Positions 1 through 12,848 of a stretch of 64,000 bases of DNA are shown here, one piece after another. This DNA comes from Rhodobacteraceae bacterium M382. Lineage in GTDB: Bacteria > Pseudomonadota > Alphaproteobacteria > Rhodobacterales > Rhodobacteraceae. The stretch's first letter is position 1; every line of letters starts with the position of its first letter. The stretch covers positions 1-64,000 of the forward strand of contig CP081100.1 in assembly GCA_025141015.1 (NCBI GenBank), written 5' to 3'. A model generated the notes under the pieces. It was not told where the DNA came from and ran no database searches. It worked only from the letters and a program-made list of their open reading frames with translations. Made by a program: the position numbers and the translations under genes.

Positions 1-1621
1 GCCGATGACCGAATTCGAGCGCGCCGTCAGGTTGTTGTCAAGATAGGCACCCGCGCCGGCAATCAACCCGCCACCGTCGGCAATGACCTCGGCTGTGTGG
101 TTAAAGTCGAGCTGCGAATACTGACGGAAATTGCCTGCGGCTTCGATTGTGACGCCTGTGGCCTGAACTTCGGATGCGTCAGTATCTGCTGCTCCGCCAT
201 TCAAACCAGTGGCAGCTGTACCGCCAACTGTAACACCGGTAATGCTGGACAATTTACCCAGCGCGGTCGTCGAATAGCTGGTCGCATTCTGATCGCCATC
301 CGAATTCTGCACATTCAGCACACCACCGAAATATTGCTGACAACGAGGTCAAGATTTGAATCGGTCAGTGAATACAGCGTAACATCACCGCCCGCCTGAA
401 CGAGATCGGCATTGATAAAGGCCTGTGCCTTCACATCGGTGCGTGAATCTGCGTTGGGATCGAAAATGCTCCGAGACCGCCACCGCCGCCGCGGGCTTCG
501 GATTTAGTCTGTCCATCAAAGGCCACGAAAACCGCCTCACGGATATTGCGGCCCTCTATTGTTTGCAGACCCATCCCCGAGGCATCCGTCGGATCTCCTG
601 CAAGAGCTTCCAGGTTGACTCGGAATTCGTGACGACCCTCAGTTGGAGCACCCAAGTTGACTTCGACCCGTTCCAGACGCTGGACCGCCCAAGCGTTTGA
701 TGAACAACCCGGATCATCAGACAGGGTGATCGGAACCGAACCGAGAACGACGCGATATTACCCGCCATCCACCACAGGAAGCCATCCGCGACTGGGCCAC
801 CATTGCTTGTCACCGTGTAAGTGGGCCCGGCTTCCAACCCGGAACTGGCAAATCCGAGGCTTTGGTCAGGGTATGGACAGTTTTGTCACTCGCCGAACGC
901 GAAATCGGAATCTCGGTGATCGCGATGTCATTGCTCGGGTCGCCCGGTCGGTATAACCGACTGCTTCCAAATAGGTTTCGGCCAACTGGATACGATACGC
1001 ATCGACACGAATGACATAGTACCCCCGGTCCGGAGACAATTCGGGAATGGCATTCAAATCCGGATCAGGGGTGCCTCCTGGTTCGATTGAGTAAACGACC
1101 AGATCTCCGCTGTTAAAACCATGGCCCTCATAAATACCATCCCTATTAACGTCTGTACCCAGATAAATCGTGTCGTTGTCCTGAGTGATCAAATCGCCTG
1201 CAGTCGTCGCATCTGGCGTACTGCTAGTGCCCTGCAAATCAACAAAAGCAGCCTCAAAGCTGCGCGGTGACCCAGTGTTGGAATACGTCACCTTGTCGCC
1301 TGCCACAAAGGGCATGGCAACAGGGTCGATGACACCGGTGGTAATTTCTCCGCCGCCAAAGGTCAGGCGGTCGGTGCTCGCGTTAAAATCTGACGTCGCA
1401 AGGCGAATGGTGAAGTCGTCCACCACACGCACCTTATAGGTTGCACCTGCGGTCAGACCCGAGATCGGATCGCCTGTCGGCTGATAAATGATTTCGACAT
1501 CGTCTTCAAAATTATGCGCATTGGCAAACCGAATTGTGTCGCTGCTGGCATCGACCTGCGCTGACCCTTCGGGGGCCGCCTGATAAATTCGGTGCGTCCC
1601 CGACGAATACATAAGATCCAC
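1..1621 (-). pseudogene. Frameshifted C-terminal continuation of the giant repeat protein
   Basis: Good coding sequence with the same style of repeats continues to base 1 but changes frame six times. In-frame pieces can be read from about 1621 to 945 ([14 protein letters not shown]...), 941 to 863 ([16 protein letters not shown]), 861 to 757 ([16 protein letters not shown]), 757 to 467 ([15 protein letters not shown]...[13 protein letters not shown]), 464 to 330 ([16 protein letters not shown]) and 327 to 1 ([13 protein letters not shown]...). Every shift is in the same direction and equals one missing base. Some sit at short homopolymers (GG for GGG near 1620, AAA for AAAA near 862). I infer that the gene is probably intact in the organism and that the tail is affected by sequencing or assembly errors, but genuine decay cannot be excluded. 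Confidence 0.7.
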
Positions 1622-4600
1622 TGGGTACCGGTGCCATTCTCGGCATCAGACTGATCGCTATACAGTTCGATCGCGTTCAAATTCACATCGACAACACGAA
1701 CGTAAAAGGTCTGCCCTGTCGGAGCGATCGGAATCGCGGTGCCCGGATCATAGCCAACCAATTGACCAGTATAGAGATCCGAGGATGCACCCAAATAAAT
1801 CCGATCCTGCATGGCATCGACGCCAGCTGGGACCTCCACATCAATCAAGCCGTTCTGGGACGCCGTATCCGTAGCCTGTGCTTCTGTCGCATAAAGTTCG
1901 ATTACAAAATCATTGATTGCCCGGACATAAGCAGTTCCTCCAACTGCCGCAGCGCTGGAAACCGTGTCCCCAGTGGCAAGACCATGCACCGAGCCAAAGC
2001 TGATCTGGTCCTGAGCCGGGTCAATACCCGTGATCGGGGCAGCGACACCCGTTAGCGGCAGTACCGCAGCGGAACTATCAAAACTCTGCGACGTTTCGAC
2101 AGAAAGCGCGGAACCGAACCGGAAGGTATTGGCCGGGTCGAGCGCATTTTCCTGATAATCCAGAACCGAGTAGGTGCCATTGGCTGACCCAGCCCCTGTC
2201 AGAACAATTCCATCGCCTTCCTGCAAACCGTGGCGCTCAAAATTGATGGTGTCGGTGGTGCCATCCATGGTCAAAAGATCTGAAGGCGGATTGGTATCCC
2301 CATCATCGGCAACGGCACCCACGGTCACGTCGTCCGCGCGAATTGTACTATTTTCGCTGATAAAGGCTTCTACATCATTGTTGGACCGGGCATCCGATAC
2401 CGAAGCAAGAACAGTAATGCCGCCTCCGCCATAGGCGCTGGCCTTGCCCTTGGCTTCTCCGACAATGTTTCTTGCCGTGACAATCAAATCACCTGTCAGA
2501 TCCAGGTCCGCGCCATCGCCTGCGTAAGCAGCAGTATCAGTGTATGTGTATGCGTTGGTTTGCGACCCACCGCCTGCGATCAACGCACCGGTCCCGACCA
2601 AAACATCCGAGAATGTACCTGCCTGACTGGTCGCATCGACGGTCACATTGCGACCTGTAACCTGAACATTATCGCCAAGCCACGCGAAGGACGTGGCGCT
2701 CAGGTCCGAATCTGAGAGCAGGACCGAGACCGCAATCCCACCACCCGAACCGACATCACCATCAACCGATGCAAAATCGTTGTTCGTATTGCTCTGGACA
2801 ACAAGATCGCCGGTCAGATCAATAACCGCGCCATTGCCGATCCAGGCTTCGGCCGTCGAATAGGTGCTGTTGTCCGCAGAACCGACATAGGCGGTTCCGG
2901 TGCTACCTGCACCGCCAGCGATGCTGACGGACACAACCAGCAGGTCCACATCTGCCTTGCGCTGTTGCGCATCCGCCCAAACCGTGACGTTGTCAGCGGT
3001 GATGCTGGTCCCCGCCCCGACATAGGCTTCCATCGTTGTGGTCACGGTTGCCGTCGGGATCAAAGCCGTTATGGCGATCGCACCGCCCGACCCGCCATGC
3101 ACATAGGCATAACTGTTGCTGTCCTCGATAGCGGTGATTGTGACATCCCCGCCATTGATCATTGATGTCGCTGCCGCGCTTCCGGCAAGCGAAGTCCCAT
3201 CACCCAAACCAAAACTGGCAGATGTCAGGCCCGAGATATGGCTGTCGGCAGACCCGCCAGTGCCGGTAATTGCGGCGACCCCAGCCGCGAGAATTTCACT
3301 ATCGGCGTCACGAAGCGCGTCCGCAGTCACCGTAAGCCCGCCTCCGTCGATCTGAGTGCTTTGCCCCACATTGGCAATCACGTCGTTTTCGATGGTCGAC
3401 GTGGCCAACAGCGCGGTAATCGACAAACCGCCCCCTGATCCACCATCAGACAACGTGTCAGCAAAAGCGTCGGATTCAGCCACGACAGTCGTCCCGCCGG
3501 CACCAATTGTCAGACTGGTGGCTGAGCTAGACACGCCCCGGTCGCGATCGGACCCGATGGTGGCCCGGGTTTCTCCACCAATTGTCGCCGTCGCATTGGA
3601 CCCCGCGCCCGCCAGGAGGCCCACGGCAGCACCAGTGATTTCGGTGTATGCGTCCAGAAACGAGGTGGCTTGAACGTTCAGGGTCCGCGCAGCAATAATC
3701 GCGCCTTCGTCGATGATGGCCCGGATGTTACCAGTGATCTGAGCCCCCGACAAAGAGGCCGAAATTGCGCCACCGCCGACTGTCACAGCGGTTGCATCGA
3801 CATTGGCGTAGTGGGTCGCTTCGGCGTCGACTTCAATTTCACCCGAATCTTCGGCAGTTCCGGTCGCGGTTACCGTCTGGCGGCTACTGTTGCTCTCGAG
3901 CCCAATAAGCGCCTCGACATCACGTGTAACCAGAATATTCCCGCTGGCTCCCTCTTCGGCATCCGGAGCCGCACCGATTCCTGCACCGGTCAAAAGACCG
4001 ACCCCCACGGAAATCAGATCCGAACTTGCAGTCGCGGTGCTGCCAGATGTGACGTGCACATTCTGACCTGTCACTGTCGAAGTACCACGGATCAAACTGC
4101 GAACCCGCCCGGTCACTTCGGCGCTGGCAAGCATGACCGAAATTGAAACGGCACCAAAGGATCCGCCTTGCGCGGTCGCAAAGGCCAATGTGTCAATCTG
4201 AGCGTCGACAACAACGTCCCCGTCGGTTGCCGTGACAGTCGAGCCCTGAATTTTTGCCGTCACGTTGCTCATCACCAGCGCCTCGGCGGAAACACCCGCA
4301 CCCGAGATCGAAATGGGCGAAACCGCAATGGACGCCGCAGTCCCCGTTGATTTGAGAATGTTGTGAACAGCGCTGGCCATGACATCAACGTCATCTGCTG
4401 CTGTAACTGTGCTGGTGCCGACAATCTCGGCCTTCACGTCTCGATCAATCTTGTTCTCGATTGCCACACCAGCACCGGCAAGCCCGGCCATGCTGATCGA
4501 CACCGTTACACCTACGGCTTCGCTGTCGAGCGTCGTTAGATCCTCGGCGTCGACAATAACGTCACCGGTGGCCTCTATCGTGCTGCCACTGATCGTTGCA

Positions 4601-7600
4601 TCGACATTGCCCAATGCCTGGTTCTCCACGATGACAACGGCCGCGTTGAGCGTGATGGAGATCAGCGAAATTGCGCCCGAGATAGAGACCGCAACGGTCG
4701 TATCGTCAAAGTCCACGTCGGAAAAGGCCTGCACGCGCACATCGCCCGAGGGATCCAGGGCACCAGAGGAATCAACGCCGGTTGCTTCGACATGCGAACT
4801 GGTGATGTTCGCGTCCAGTGTAGAACTCAATGTGTTGTAAACACCTGCACCGGCACCAGAAACAGAAACCGATACACCATCCTTAAGATTGGTGGCGACG
4901 CTAAAGGCGATCGATGCAGCAACCGCGATGCCATCCATGCTCGACGTATCTTCGGCGTAGACATCTATCCCACCGCCCGAGACGCGCGGGTTCCCTGACG
5001 CATCCTCAGCGTCCACGATTTCGGCGATGATGGTGTTACCAATAGAATTGTCGACGTACCCGCCTGCACCGCTGATCGAGACGGCTGTGTTCTGGCCGAT
5101 CGAGATTGCGACCGCCGCCCCGACCGAGATTGTTTCAATGACCGCACTCGCCTTGGCATGGACCGAGATCGTGTCACCGGCCTGAACCGATGAATCCGAA
5201 ATACGCGCCGTCACTTCGTTTGAAATATCATTGATTGAAACAAATGCGGCGAGCGCAATGGAAACCGCCGGATCACCAAACGAAAGGCTGATCGCAGCAC
5301 CATCTGCGCTGGCGAACATATTGGCCTGGTCAAAGGCAAGAACATCGACCTTCCCAACTTTTTCAGTGGCGTTTACACCTGCGATAACACTGTCCGAAGT
5401 AATCTCGGCAGTGATCGTGTTGTCGATGTCATTGAAAGCAAAACCACCCGCCAGGCTGGCAGTTATAGATGGGTTACCGGGCGAAATGGCCACGGCACCA
5501 GCGACACCGATTGCAATGGCATTGATCGTGGCATCTTCGGTCGCGACATGGTCGAAATTTGCAACACCCGCAAGCTGATCCTGCGCGTTCTGAGATGTGG
5601 TTGGTATTGTGCTGGCTTTGACCAGGACATCGCCACCTGTGGTATAGATGTCGGAATCCTGTACACGTGCAACAACGCTGTTTGCAATCTCGTTGACAGA
5701 AACCGAGGCCGCGATGCTCGCGGCGACGGCCGTACCACCGCTACCGACAGCAAGCGTAAACGATCCGGCCAGGGCGAATGTATCAATCGTTGACCCATCC
5801 TGCGCCAAAAGGGCAACATTGCCGCCCCCGGTGCTGGTAAACGAAGAATTCGTCAACGACGCTTCGGTGTCGAAACCTATTTTGCTGATGGCGACACTGC
5901 CCGACCCGGAAAACCCGATGGCGTTGCTATCCGTCAGGCCAACGTCTGCAGTGACTGCCACGCCCAGAACAAAGGTATCAATATCCGCGCCGGAAATTGC
6001 CCCAATCGAAAGGCCACCATCTGCGGTTTCAAGCGTGGACGTGTCGACCGTGGCACCAACGTCAGGCGTGTTGATCCCTTCCAAGCCGTTGATATCGTTC
6101 ACTGCAACAGCGATACCCAAGGAAACAGACGCCGTAGAACTGAGCCCGATTGCAATGCCAACCCCACCCGCATCGGCTTTGATCTCCGACTCGTCACCAA
6201 GGCCGCCTTCGATCAAAATCCCCTTGTTCCCGCCTGTAATCGTGGCACCATCAACATCGGCAAGGGCACGAATTCTGAGCCGGTTTCCGGATCCGGTGCC
6301 AGCAAGCGCCAGAGCTGCGTCACCTTGCGAAGCGGTCCCTGCCCCGGCAATGGTCAGCGCAGTGATCTTGGCCGTCAGATCAGCCCGAACAACGACATCG
6401 CTGTCCGCGCTGTTGGCAACAGTTCCGGCGGTGATATCGGCTCCATTCACGATTGCCATCGTGTCTGTGGTGAGATTGTTGATCCCGATTGAAAGGCCAA
6501 GGCCACCCGCAAACCCGCCGCCTCCGCTGCCTGCAAGCGCGAGAGCCAGGGCAAACCCGCCTGCGTCGGCATCTATCGTTGCATTTTCTTTGGCAATGAC
6601 CGAGACGGCCCCATTGGTTGCGGTAAGCTCAGTATCACCATCGACTTCGGTCGCCACAGCATGAACGACGGTGTTCAGATTGTTTACCGACACTGAACCC
6701 ACGCCGCTAAAGGCATTGGAGCTGCCGCCTGAGCTGTTGGAAACGGCAAGCGCGACACCATACGTATAGTTTTCAATCTCCGAGAGATCGTCGGCTTTGA
6801 TGGTTATTGAACCATCCATAACTTCGATATTGGAATCACTGACGCGCGCAACCACGTCAAAGGACGCGTCTTCGGTGCCGACTTCATTGACGCTGATTGC
6901 GATACCAACGGCCGCAGCGGTGCTGCGACCCAGCCCGCTGGCAACCGAGAAGGTCAGTGCCCCGGAAATCGAAAGAATATCTGGTTTCGCTGTTGCAAGG
7001 ATCTGAGAGGAACCCTGGTACAGGGTGACAGTTGAGTCTGAAACATACGAACGGACCTTGCCGGACAGCAAATTGACGCCAACTGAAATGGCAACGCCCA
7101 CCGAAATGGTGTCGTTGCTTTGCGATGTTGTTACGGCTCCACCCAGGCTACCCGCGAGCGAAAAGATGTCGCCAACGCGAAAGGCGTCAATGATCATGCC
7201 GCCGTCACCGGTGGCATTCAAATTCGGATCATTGGGGAATGGGTCCGCGGCAATATCAAAATTGGTCCCCAGGACCAATGCGTCTGTATCTCCGCTGACG
7301 TCGTTTACGCTGACAGCGCCCGCGACGCCAATGCCGGTCTGGGTGCCACTACCACCGGTCTGGCCACGCGAAATGGCAATGGCAAAAGAACCCGAAACCG
7401 CAACGATCTGGGTTTCGTTGTTCGACGTGACTTCGAGAGATCCTGCGTTGACAGTTCCGGCGTCCGTGATGGACGCCCGAGTCGTGTCATCCACAAAATT
7501 AAGCACAACAGACCCGGAAACACCCACACCGGTATTGACCTGGTTCTCAAGCGGTTTGTCACCAAACAGAATGCCCAGAGACTCTCCGTCCAACGGGTCG

Positions 7601-10600
7601 TCCGATTGGTCAGGGTGTTGTTCATTGGATTGAATGGCTCCAGCGATAGAGAACCCCCAAATCGCCCCGTCGTTGATCGCACGCACCGAAAGTGCACCGT
7701 CCAGATCCAGATAATTTGTGGAAACGGCACTATATGAACCGTCAGCATCCGGCAGTTCCGGCCCAATAACAGCGCGGGTGTTCCGCGTGACGTCATTGAC
7801 CGCAATCGACACACCTACGCCAACGGATTCCCCCAGGAACAATCCACCAGTTATGCCAACATGCGTATCCAATGACCCCGCATAAAGCCGGGCATCTTCA
7901 CCGGTGACATATGCGCGATTTCCAAGCTGGACCAGCGTGTCGCTATCCTGATAAATCACCGAAACCGTACCGCCAACAGCAAATCCCGAAGACGAGGCCG
8001 CGCCCGATTGGGCAAAGCCCAGATTGAACAATGCCTCTTCGGCCTTCATGTTGAATCCACCAGAGCGACCGGTAAAGATCCTTGCGTTGTCTTCGACGAC
8101 AGCCTGCGTCGTATTATCGACCAACTTTACATAAAGCGTGGCTCCGATACCGCCCTTGCCACCACTGTTTCCGGCCACGCTTGGCCCTTCGGTATCAAAC
8201 GCCTCACCGCCGTCAAAAGATGCGCCACTATTCGACACATACAAATCATTCAGACCAACCGATCCCAAAGACCACCCAAAGATCCCAGCCATGTCAATCT
8301 GCTGCATGTAGGATGTCGCTTCGATCGAAACGGTCTCCTGCCCATAGTAAGGGTCTGATACATCTGCATTGAATGATGCATCCTGATTGATCAGGGCACC
8401 GTCTTTTACCGTTGCTTTGGCAGTCGTGTTCTGGACCTGGAAGTTGACCGACCCGGCCACCGAAACATTATCGCCCTTGGACGTAGACGAGGCCCAGCTG
8501 TTCAGGAAACCTGCCAGACCAAATGTGTTATCAACATACTGAGTAATCGCACCATAGCCCTCGGTCTTGAACAGATCGACAACTTCACCAGCGGTCGTCG
8601 GCAGAAACTGATCCAAGGTCTGGGCAAACGGATAGGTCACGCCACCAATCACCCGCGTCGCCCGCTTGGCATTCAACTCGGATCCGCCGTGAACCGTGGC
8701 CTCTGCATTATTGTCGGTGATATTCAGGATAACTGCGGCGCTGATTGTGTTGGGTGCGCTTTGTTGGCCCGTATCATTTTCTTCCTGAGGTTCGGTGCTG
8801 GACTGGGCAAAAGCCTTGCTCAGATGCTCGATCTCAGCCTTGACTTCCAGATCTTCACCCGAGGTTAGAACCGCGGTGGAATGGACTTCGGTCGAAACGT
8901 CGTGATCATTGAAAGCAAAGGCAAGGGCCACAGCCGCATTAAGACTGTTGGGGTCGGCACCCGCTTCGGACATCGCCTGATTTGTCGTGGCTTCGTCCGA
9001 TATGCGACCCATGAGATTTGAAAAGATATTGCCGAGGATCGAGTCGTTGACGTTGTAACCATCGGGAGAGTTCGACCCATCAGAGCTCGCAGAGCTGAGA
9101 CCTGCACCAGCTTCGGAGGTGGTTTCGACGGCAAGATTGGCACCAACGCCTACGCCGGTGGCAAAACCAGGATCCAAGATATGCGCCGCGCTCAGCGTAA
9201 AGTCATTCCCGGTCACGGTTCCAAGATCAATTGCAACACCCGCGAGTGCCTCATTTTCCGTCTCGGCAAGCATGATCGTCTGGCCGTCTGCACCAAACCC
9301 GGTGCGGGCACCACCGTCCAGATTGAATTCGTTGGTCCCCATAATGACGTAGTAGGTATTGCCATCGACCAGTCCGCCAATCGACGATCCGGCACCTGCC
9401 TGATAGATCACCGATTGTCCCAGAGGATAGGTTTGGTCCACCAAAGAGAACCCTACACCGGTTCCTGTCAGCGCCCCATTGGGTAGCGTGATCTCATTCC
9501 CGACAACGTCGACTGATGAGAAAGACTTGTTGTTTGTATCCGGATAGATTGGGCTGGTCGCGGTGCCATTGAATTCGACTAGGTCGACAGCTTCACCACG
9601 GAATACACTGTCCTCGAAAAGAGCAAGCTGAATATAATCCGGGTCGGAAGAATCCTTGAGAACAAAGTAGGATTTGCCATCAATCAGGCCACCGATATTC
9701 GCGCCGCGGCTGGATGTATAGGTCACCACATCTTCGGTTGCCAGCGCATTTGGTCCAACATAGATCCTGTCGTTGACCAGATCGACATAACCGCGTTCAC
9801 CGACCCCTGCCCGCGGGTCGAATTCCAGTTTGACCACCGCACCAGGTTCACCGCGGCTGATGACGGTTCCGTGGATATCTGTGTGGACGTCGGCGTCAGA
9901 AAGTTCGATCGCCAGAGACGCCCCGACGGCGCCCGACGAATAGAGACCCGAGGAGGCCGACGCCTGAGAATCGACTTCACCACCAGCCAGCAGATTCGCG
10001 GTCAGCCCCGCCTCTACAACCGCGTTTTCAGCCAAAGTCAGCGTAGATGACAACGTTGAACGCGCAACTGCGAGCGACAAGGAAACCTGCGAGTTCGGAC
10101 CGGTTGGCACATCGCCAAGGCCCGTGTTGGTTTCGGCAGTCATATTCGCCGTCGAAGACGCATCAGATGTGATGACGACAAAGCCGTCAGAATAGATGTC
10201 CGCAAACTCTCCGATGTCCACAGTGGCAATTGCCGTGGAGTCGGCCCAGCCCAAACTCGCCAATGCAAATCCGGCCGCACCTGAGGCATTGGTCACTGAA
10301 TTGGCATAAATGCCGACGCCACTGTGACCGGTGATCTCAGCCCGCTGTCCCACGGTAACGCTGGCTTCGGTTTTCTTGACCAAAACCTGGAACGGAAATG
10401 TCAGAATATCCGCGACCTGACTCAGCAACGGTCCGACAAGATTGTTGTTCAATGCCGACGAAATTTCGAGCTGCTCGGCAAACGTGCGCTCTTCGGCCTG
10501 TGCAATCAGATACACACCACCGGCTTCAATTCTGGTATCGTCCCCAATATCGATTGTCGCTTCTTTTGACGACGGAAAGATCGGAGCAAGGTTCTCCAGT

Positions 10601-11871
10601 TCGGCAGTGCCGATGCGACGACTGCGAAATTCGATAAAGCCATCTTCGGAGGTGTCCCCCACGATCGAGACGGAATCATTCACTGTAATCTCTTCGGCAA
10701 TCACCTGCATTGAACCGCTGTCGCCGAGATCAATGCTGCCGGAAAAGACAACAGAATCCTCACCCCCATCAGCGGCAAAGGTCTCGGCACCGTCAAATTC
10801 ACCATAGATATTCAGGGATGCATCCCAATTTGCCGAGAGGCTCTGAACATCCAGAGAATCTGACCCCGAGCCCAGATTGATCGTCAGCGAGGAAGTCGGG
10901 TTTGCAAATGTGATATTTTCAAAAGTCGGAATCAACCCACCGGTCGTTCCGATATACATGTCGTCCGCACCCGAGGCGCGCAGGACCGCAGTGTCAGCAT
11001 GCGCCGACAAATCGATCACAAGATCATCTGTGGCATTGTTCTGGGTAATCGGTTCCAGTCCGCGATAGACCAGATCGGTACCGTCCAATGTTATGTGACC
11101 GTCGTTGGCGTTCTCGGCCGCATAAACAATGCTGGAAAAAGACCCATCAAGTATCAGACTGTCAAATTCCCCGTCACCCCCATCAATCTCGATTGACTTG
11201 GCCAATTCGTCGGCCGCGACGGTAAAGGTGTCATCACCGTGCGTTCCCACGAGGTTTTCAAAGCCTGTGAAATCGATCGTAAAGAACGCGGCCTCATCCC
11301 CGTTGGCGTCTTCGAGTTTGACCGTCGCGCTCCCCGAGGCACCTTCGTCGGTTACATCTTCGATCAGCCAATCGGTCGACGTACTCAGAACGTCATCCCC
11401 TGCCCCGCCGAATATCTCAAGACGGTCAACCCCACCACCGCCCGTAATGGTGAATACGGGAAGCTTTGCAGTCTCTCTAACCAGCTCAAAGAAGGAGACT
11501 GCATCTATTTGGATATGGTTAAGGTTGACGTTCGTTCCCGAAGGGCCAGATCGCGCATCTATGTGAATTTCGGATCTCAAGGGCGCGGTATGGGACCCCC
11601 CGAATGCCTGGGCAATTTGAGATCCACTTGAATTGAGCGCCCGGATCGCGTTGCCACTTTCATAATCGAAAGCGTCGATCCTCAGGGTGCCTTCGTCGGC
11701 TAGAAGGGCATCAGCCATTGATATCGTAAAGTCGGCAGCCAGCAGAAGCCTGGGCTCAAGTTGCTCGACAACAGCTTGTTTGCCACGGGATTCTGAAGCC
11801 CGGGAATTTCTGATAAAACGGCGTCGCTTGGAAGAAAGAAACTTTCGACCCGGCAAAAACGGGAATGACAC
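1453..11871 (-). CDS. Giant LEPR-XLL repeat surface protein (main reading frame)
   Basis: The N terminus is basic and carries the motif [10 protein letters not shown] at about residues 38-47, the LEPR-XLL signature found on very large bacterial surface or secreted proteins. Two RTX-like calcium-binding motifs follow ([16 protein letters not shown]). The remaining 3000+ residues consist of at least thirty copies of a loose 60-70-residue unit, each with a core like ASVSVNEI...[10 protein letters not shown] followed by Gly/Ala/Ser/Val-rich strands, which suggests a long beta-helix or adhesin stalk. There is no Cys-rich region or enzyme domain. The start is a GTG with a weak upstream G-rich site. 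The last ~55 residues are out of frame: the true protein continues in another frame from about 1620 and leaves the window at base 1. SapC and HlyD-type genes lie divergently upstream, and type I export is a plausible inference. An adhesin or biofilm role is likely but not shown. Confidence 0.8.
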   Translation of the reverse strand: MSFPFLPGRKFLSSKRRRFIRNSRASESRGKQAVVEQLEPRLLLAADFTISMADALLADEGTLRIDAFDYESGNAIRALNSSGSQIAQAFGGSHTAPLRSEIHIDARSGPSGTNVNLNHIQIDAVSFFELVRETAKLPVFTITGGGGVDRLEIFGGAGDDVLSTSTDWLIEDVTDEGASGSATVKLEDANGDEAAFFTIDFTGFENLVGTHGDDTFTVAADELAKSIEIDGGDGEFDSLILDGSFSSIVYAAENANDGHITLDGTDLVYRGLEPITQNNATDDLVIDLSAHADTAVLRASGADDMYIGTTGGLIPTFENITFANPTSSLTINLGSGSDSLDVQSLSANWDASLNIYGEFDGAETFAADGGEDSVVFSGSIDLGDSGSMQVIAEEITVNDSVSIVGDTSEDGFIEFRSRRIGTAELENLAPIFPSSKEATIDIGDDTRIEAGGVYLIAQAEERTFAEQLEISSALNNNLVGPLLSQVADILTFPFQVLVKKTEASVTVGQRAEITGHSGVGIYANSVTNASGAAGFALASLGWADSTAIATVDIGEFADIYSDGFVVITSDASSTANMTAETNTGLGDVPTGPNSQVSLSLAVARSTLSSTLTLAENAVVEAGLTANLLAGGEVDSQASASSGLYSSGAVGASLAIELSDADVHTDIHGTVISRGEPGAVVKLEFDPRAGVGERGYVDLVNDRIYVGPNALATEDVVTYTSSRGANIGGLIDGKSYFVLKDSSDPDYIQLALFEDSVFRGEAVDLVEFNGTATSPIYPDTNNKSFSSVDVVGNEITLPNGALTGTGVGFSLVDQTYPLGQSVIYQAGAGSSIGGLVDGNTYYVIMGTNEFNLDGGARTGFGADGQTIMLAETENEALAGVAIDLGTVTGNDFTLSAAHILDPGFATGVGVGANLAVETTSEAGAGLSSASSDGSNSPDGYNVNDSILGNIFSNLMGRISDEATTNQAMSEAGADPNSLNAAVALAFAFNDHDVSTEVHSTAVLTSGEDLEVKAEIEHLSKAFAQSSTEPQEENDTGQQSAPNTISAAVILNITDNNAEATVHGGSELNAKRATRVIGGVTYPFAQTLDQFLPTTAGEVVDLFKTEGYGAITQYVDNTFGLAGFLNSWASSTSKGDNVSVAGSVNFQVQNTTAKATVKDGALINQDASFNADVSDPYYGQETVSIEATSYMQQIDMAGIFGWSLGSVGLNDLYVSNSGASFDGGEAFDTEGPSVAGNSGGKGGIGATLYVKLVDNTTQAVVEDNARIFTGRSGGFNMKAEEALFNLGFAQSGAASSSGFAVGGTVSVIYQDSDTLVQLGNRAYVTGEDARLYAGSLDTHVGITGGLFLGESVGVGVSIAVNDVTRNTRAVIGPELPDADGSYSAVSTNYLDLDGALSVRAINDGAIWGFSIAGAIQSNEQHPDQSDDPLDGESLGILFGDKPLENQVNTGVGVSGSVVLNFVDDTTRASITDAGTVNAGSLEVTSNNETQIVAVSGSFAIAISRGQTGGSGTQTGIGVAGAVSVNDVSGDTDALVLGTNFDIAADPFPNDPNLNATGDGGMIIDAFRVGDIFSLAGSLGGAVTTSQSNDTISVGVAISVGVNLLSGKVRSYVSDSTVTLYQGSSQILATAKPDILSISGALTFSVASGLGRSTAAAVGIAISVNEVGTEDASFDVVARVSDSNIEVMDGSITIKADDLSEIENYTYGVALAVSNSSGGSSNAFSGVGSVSVNNLNTVVHAVATEVDGDTELTATNGAVSVIAKENATIDADAGGFALALALAGSGGGGFAGGLGLSIGINNLTTDTMAIVNGADITAGTVANSADSDVVVRADLTAKITALTIAGAGTASQGDAALALAGTGSGNRLRIRALADVDGATITGGNKGILIEGGLGDESEIKADAGGVGIAIGLSSTASVSLGIAVAVNDINGLEGINTPDVGATVDTSTLETADGGLSIGAISGADIDTFVLGVAVTADVGLTDSNAIGFSGSGSVAISKIGFDTEASLTNSSFTSTGGGNVALLAQDGSTIDTFALAGSFTLAVGSGGTAVAASIAASVSVNEIANSVVARVQDSDIYTTGGDVLVKASTIPTTSQNAQDQLAGVANFDHVATEDATINAIAIGVAGAVAISPGNPSITASLAGGFAFNDIDNTITAEITSDSVIAGVNATEKVGKVDVLAFDQANMFASADGAAISLSFGDPAVSIALAAFVSINDISNEVTARISDSSVQAGDTISVHAKASAVIETISVGAAVAISIGQNTAVSISGAGGYVDNSIGNTIIAEIVDAEDASGNPRVSGGGIDVYAEDTSSMDGIAVAASIAFSVATNLKDGVSVSVSGAGAGVYNTLSSTLDANITSSHVEATGVDSSGALDPSGDVRVQAFSDVDFDDTTVAVSISGAISLISITLNAAVVIVENQALGNVDATISGSTIEATGDVIVDAEDLTTLDSEAVGVTVSISMAGLAGAGVAIENKIDRDVKAEIVGTSTVTAADDVDVMASAVHNILKSTGTAASIAVSPISISGAGVSAEALVMSNVTAKIQGSTVTATDGDVVVDAQIDTLAFATAQGGSFGAVSISVMLASAEVTGRVRSLIRGTSTVTGQNVHVTSGSTATASSDLISVGVGLLTGAGIGAAPDAEEGASGNILVTRDVEALIGLESNSSRQTVTATGTAEDSGEIEVDAEATHYANVDATAVTVGGGAISASLSGAQITGNIRAIIDEGAIIAARTLNVQATSFLDAYTEITGAAVGLLAGAGSNATATIGGETRATIGSDRDRGVSSSATSLTIGAGGTTVVAESDAFADTLSDGGSGGGLSITALLATSTIENDVIANVGQSTQIDGGGLTVTADALRDADSEILAAGVAAITGTGGSADSHISGLTSASFGLGDGTSLAGSAAATSMINGGDVTITAIEDSNSYAYVHGGSGGAIAITALIPTATVTTTMEAYVGAGTSITADNVTVWADAQQRKADVDLLVVSVSIAGGAGSTGTAYVGSADNSTYSTAEAWIGNGAVIDLTGDLVVQSNTNNDFASVDGDVGSGGGIAVSVLLSDSDLSATSFAWLGDNVQVTGRNVTVDATSQAGTFSDVLVGTGALIAGGGSQTNAYTYTDTAAYAGDGADLDLTGDLIVTARNIVGEAKGKASAYGGGGITVLASVSDARSNNDVEAFISENSTIRADDVTVGAVADDGDTNPPSDLLTMDGTTDTINFERHGLQEGDGIVLTGAGSANGTYSVLDYQENALDPANTFRFGSALSVETSQSFDSSAAVLPLTGVAAPITGIDPAQDQISFGSVHGLATGDTVSSAAAVGGTAYVRAINDFVIELYATEAQATDTASQNGLIDVEVPAGVDAMQDRIYLGASSDLYTGQLVGYDPGTAIPIAPTGQTFYVRVVDVNLNAIELYSDQSDAENGTGTQWILCIRRGRTEFIRRPPKGQRRSMPAATQFGLPMRIILKTMSKSFISRQAIRSRV

Positions 11872-12050
11872 TTATCGGCCCCCCTTGAGGAGTGAGCTAA
11901 CGCTCCCTCTGCTCAACGGGGGCGGTTGGGTAAAATCATGATTTGTCTGTCGCGCAATCTTTTTCCTAAAAGCTTAGACAGTTCAAAGCCTTTTGACTAC
12001 TCTTTCTTTCTAGGCACCCAAATCGCCCGAATAAGAAAACAATTTCAACA

Positions 12051-12848
12051 ATGAAAAGGCTACTGTTTATGCCCGTGCAACAATTGTTCTACAATACCGC
12101 TGTACCTGTCAGCGCACAGCGACATGGTGACCTGTCAATCAGCATGGGGAAGTCCTATTCATTCGCCAGCAAAACCAACTCTATTCCTGTTACAGCATTG
12201 GAATTCGGCCCCGCCGCCAGCGACCACCCGATCGTCTTTGCAGGTGTGGGAGACGACGCAGTTCCGGCAATAATCGTCGGTACACGCAACGATGAAAATT
12301 TGGCTGTCGACAGCGACGGCCAGTGGAGTGGCACATATATTCCGGCCTTTGCCCGACGGTATCCCTTCATCTTCTCCCTAGATGAAGAAAAACAACAGTT
12401 CACGTTGTTGCTGGACGAAGAATACGAGGGCGCGAACAGGGAAGGTCGCGGTGAACGCCTCTTCGATTCCGAAGGCGAACAGACTGTGTATTTGAAGTCC
12501 TTGCTAAAGTTCCTGCAAGAATATCAGGCTGGCTTCGCGCGCACTCAGGCATTCTGCAAACGCTTGATCGAATTGGACCTGCTCACACCGATGCAGGCAC
12601 AGTTTTCCCTGCCCGCAGGAGAAAACCGGACGTTGGGCGGATTCAAGGTTGTTGACCGTGAGAAGCTGAAGGCGTTGCCAGGTGACACTCTCGCTGAGCT
12701 CTGTAGTAAGGATGAACTGGAATGCATTTACCTACATCTGGCGTCACTGCGTCATTTCCGAAACATGTTGGAACGGACCCAACCCGTTGCGACGCAAGAC
12801 CCCATGGAACCCGCAACAGACGACGTGGAACCAGAAGCCGACAGCTGA
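12051..12848 (+). CDS. SapC family protein
   Basis: This 265-residue protein matches the SapC family (named for an S-layer-associated gene of Campylobacter). The typical pieces are visible: LFYNTAVPVSAQRH near the N terminus, TALEFGPAASDHPIVFAG around residues 45-62, and GTYIPAFARRYPFIF around residues 95-109. It has no signal peptide or membrane segment. The biochemical role of the family is unknown. An alternative start at the ATG at 12069 (MPVQQLFYNT) fits the usual family N terminus equally well. The gene is transcribed divergently from the giant LEPR-XLL protein across an AT-rich spacer and overlaps the following HlyD-type gene, so a shared role in producing or exporting the surface protein is a reasonable inference. 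Confidence 0.8.
   Translation: MKRLLFMPVQQLFYNTAVPVSAQRHGDLSISMGKSYSFASKTNSIPVTALEFGPAASDHPIVFAGVGDDAVPAIIVGTRNDENLAVDSDGQWSGTYIPAFARRYPFIFSLDEEKQQFTLLLDEEYEGANREGRGERLFDSEGEQTVYLKSLLKFLQEYQAGFARTQAFCKRLIELDLLTPMQAQFSLPAGENRTLGGFKVVDREKLKALPGDTLAELCSKDELECIYLHLASLRHFRNMLERTQPVATQDPMEPATDDVEPEADS

Noticed and set aside
1453-11871. Long open frames on the strand opposite the giant gene (for example 5648-6664)
   Set aside because: They are Ala/Pro/Ser/Thr-rich mirror images of the repeat codons, without domains or ribosome-binding sites.
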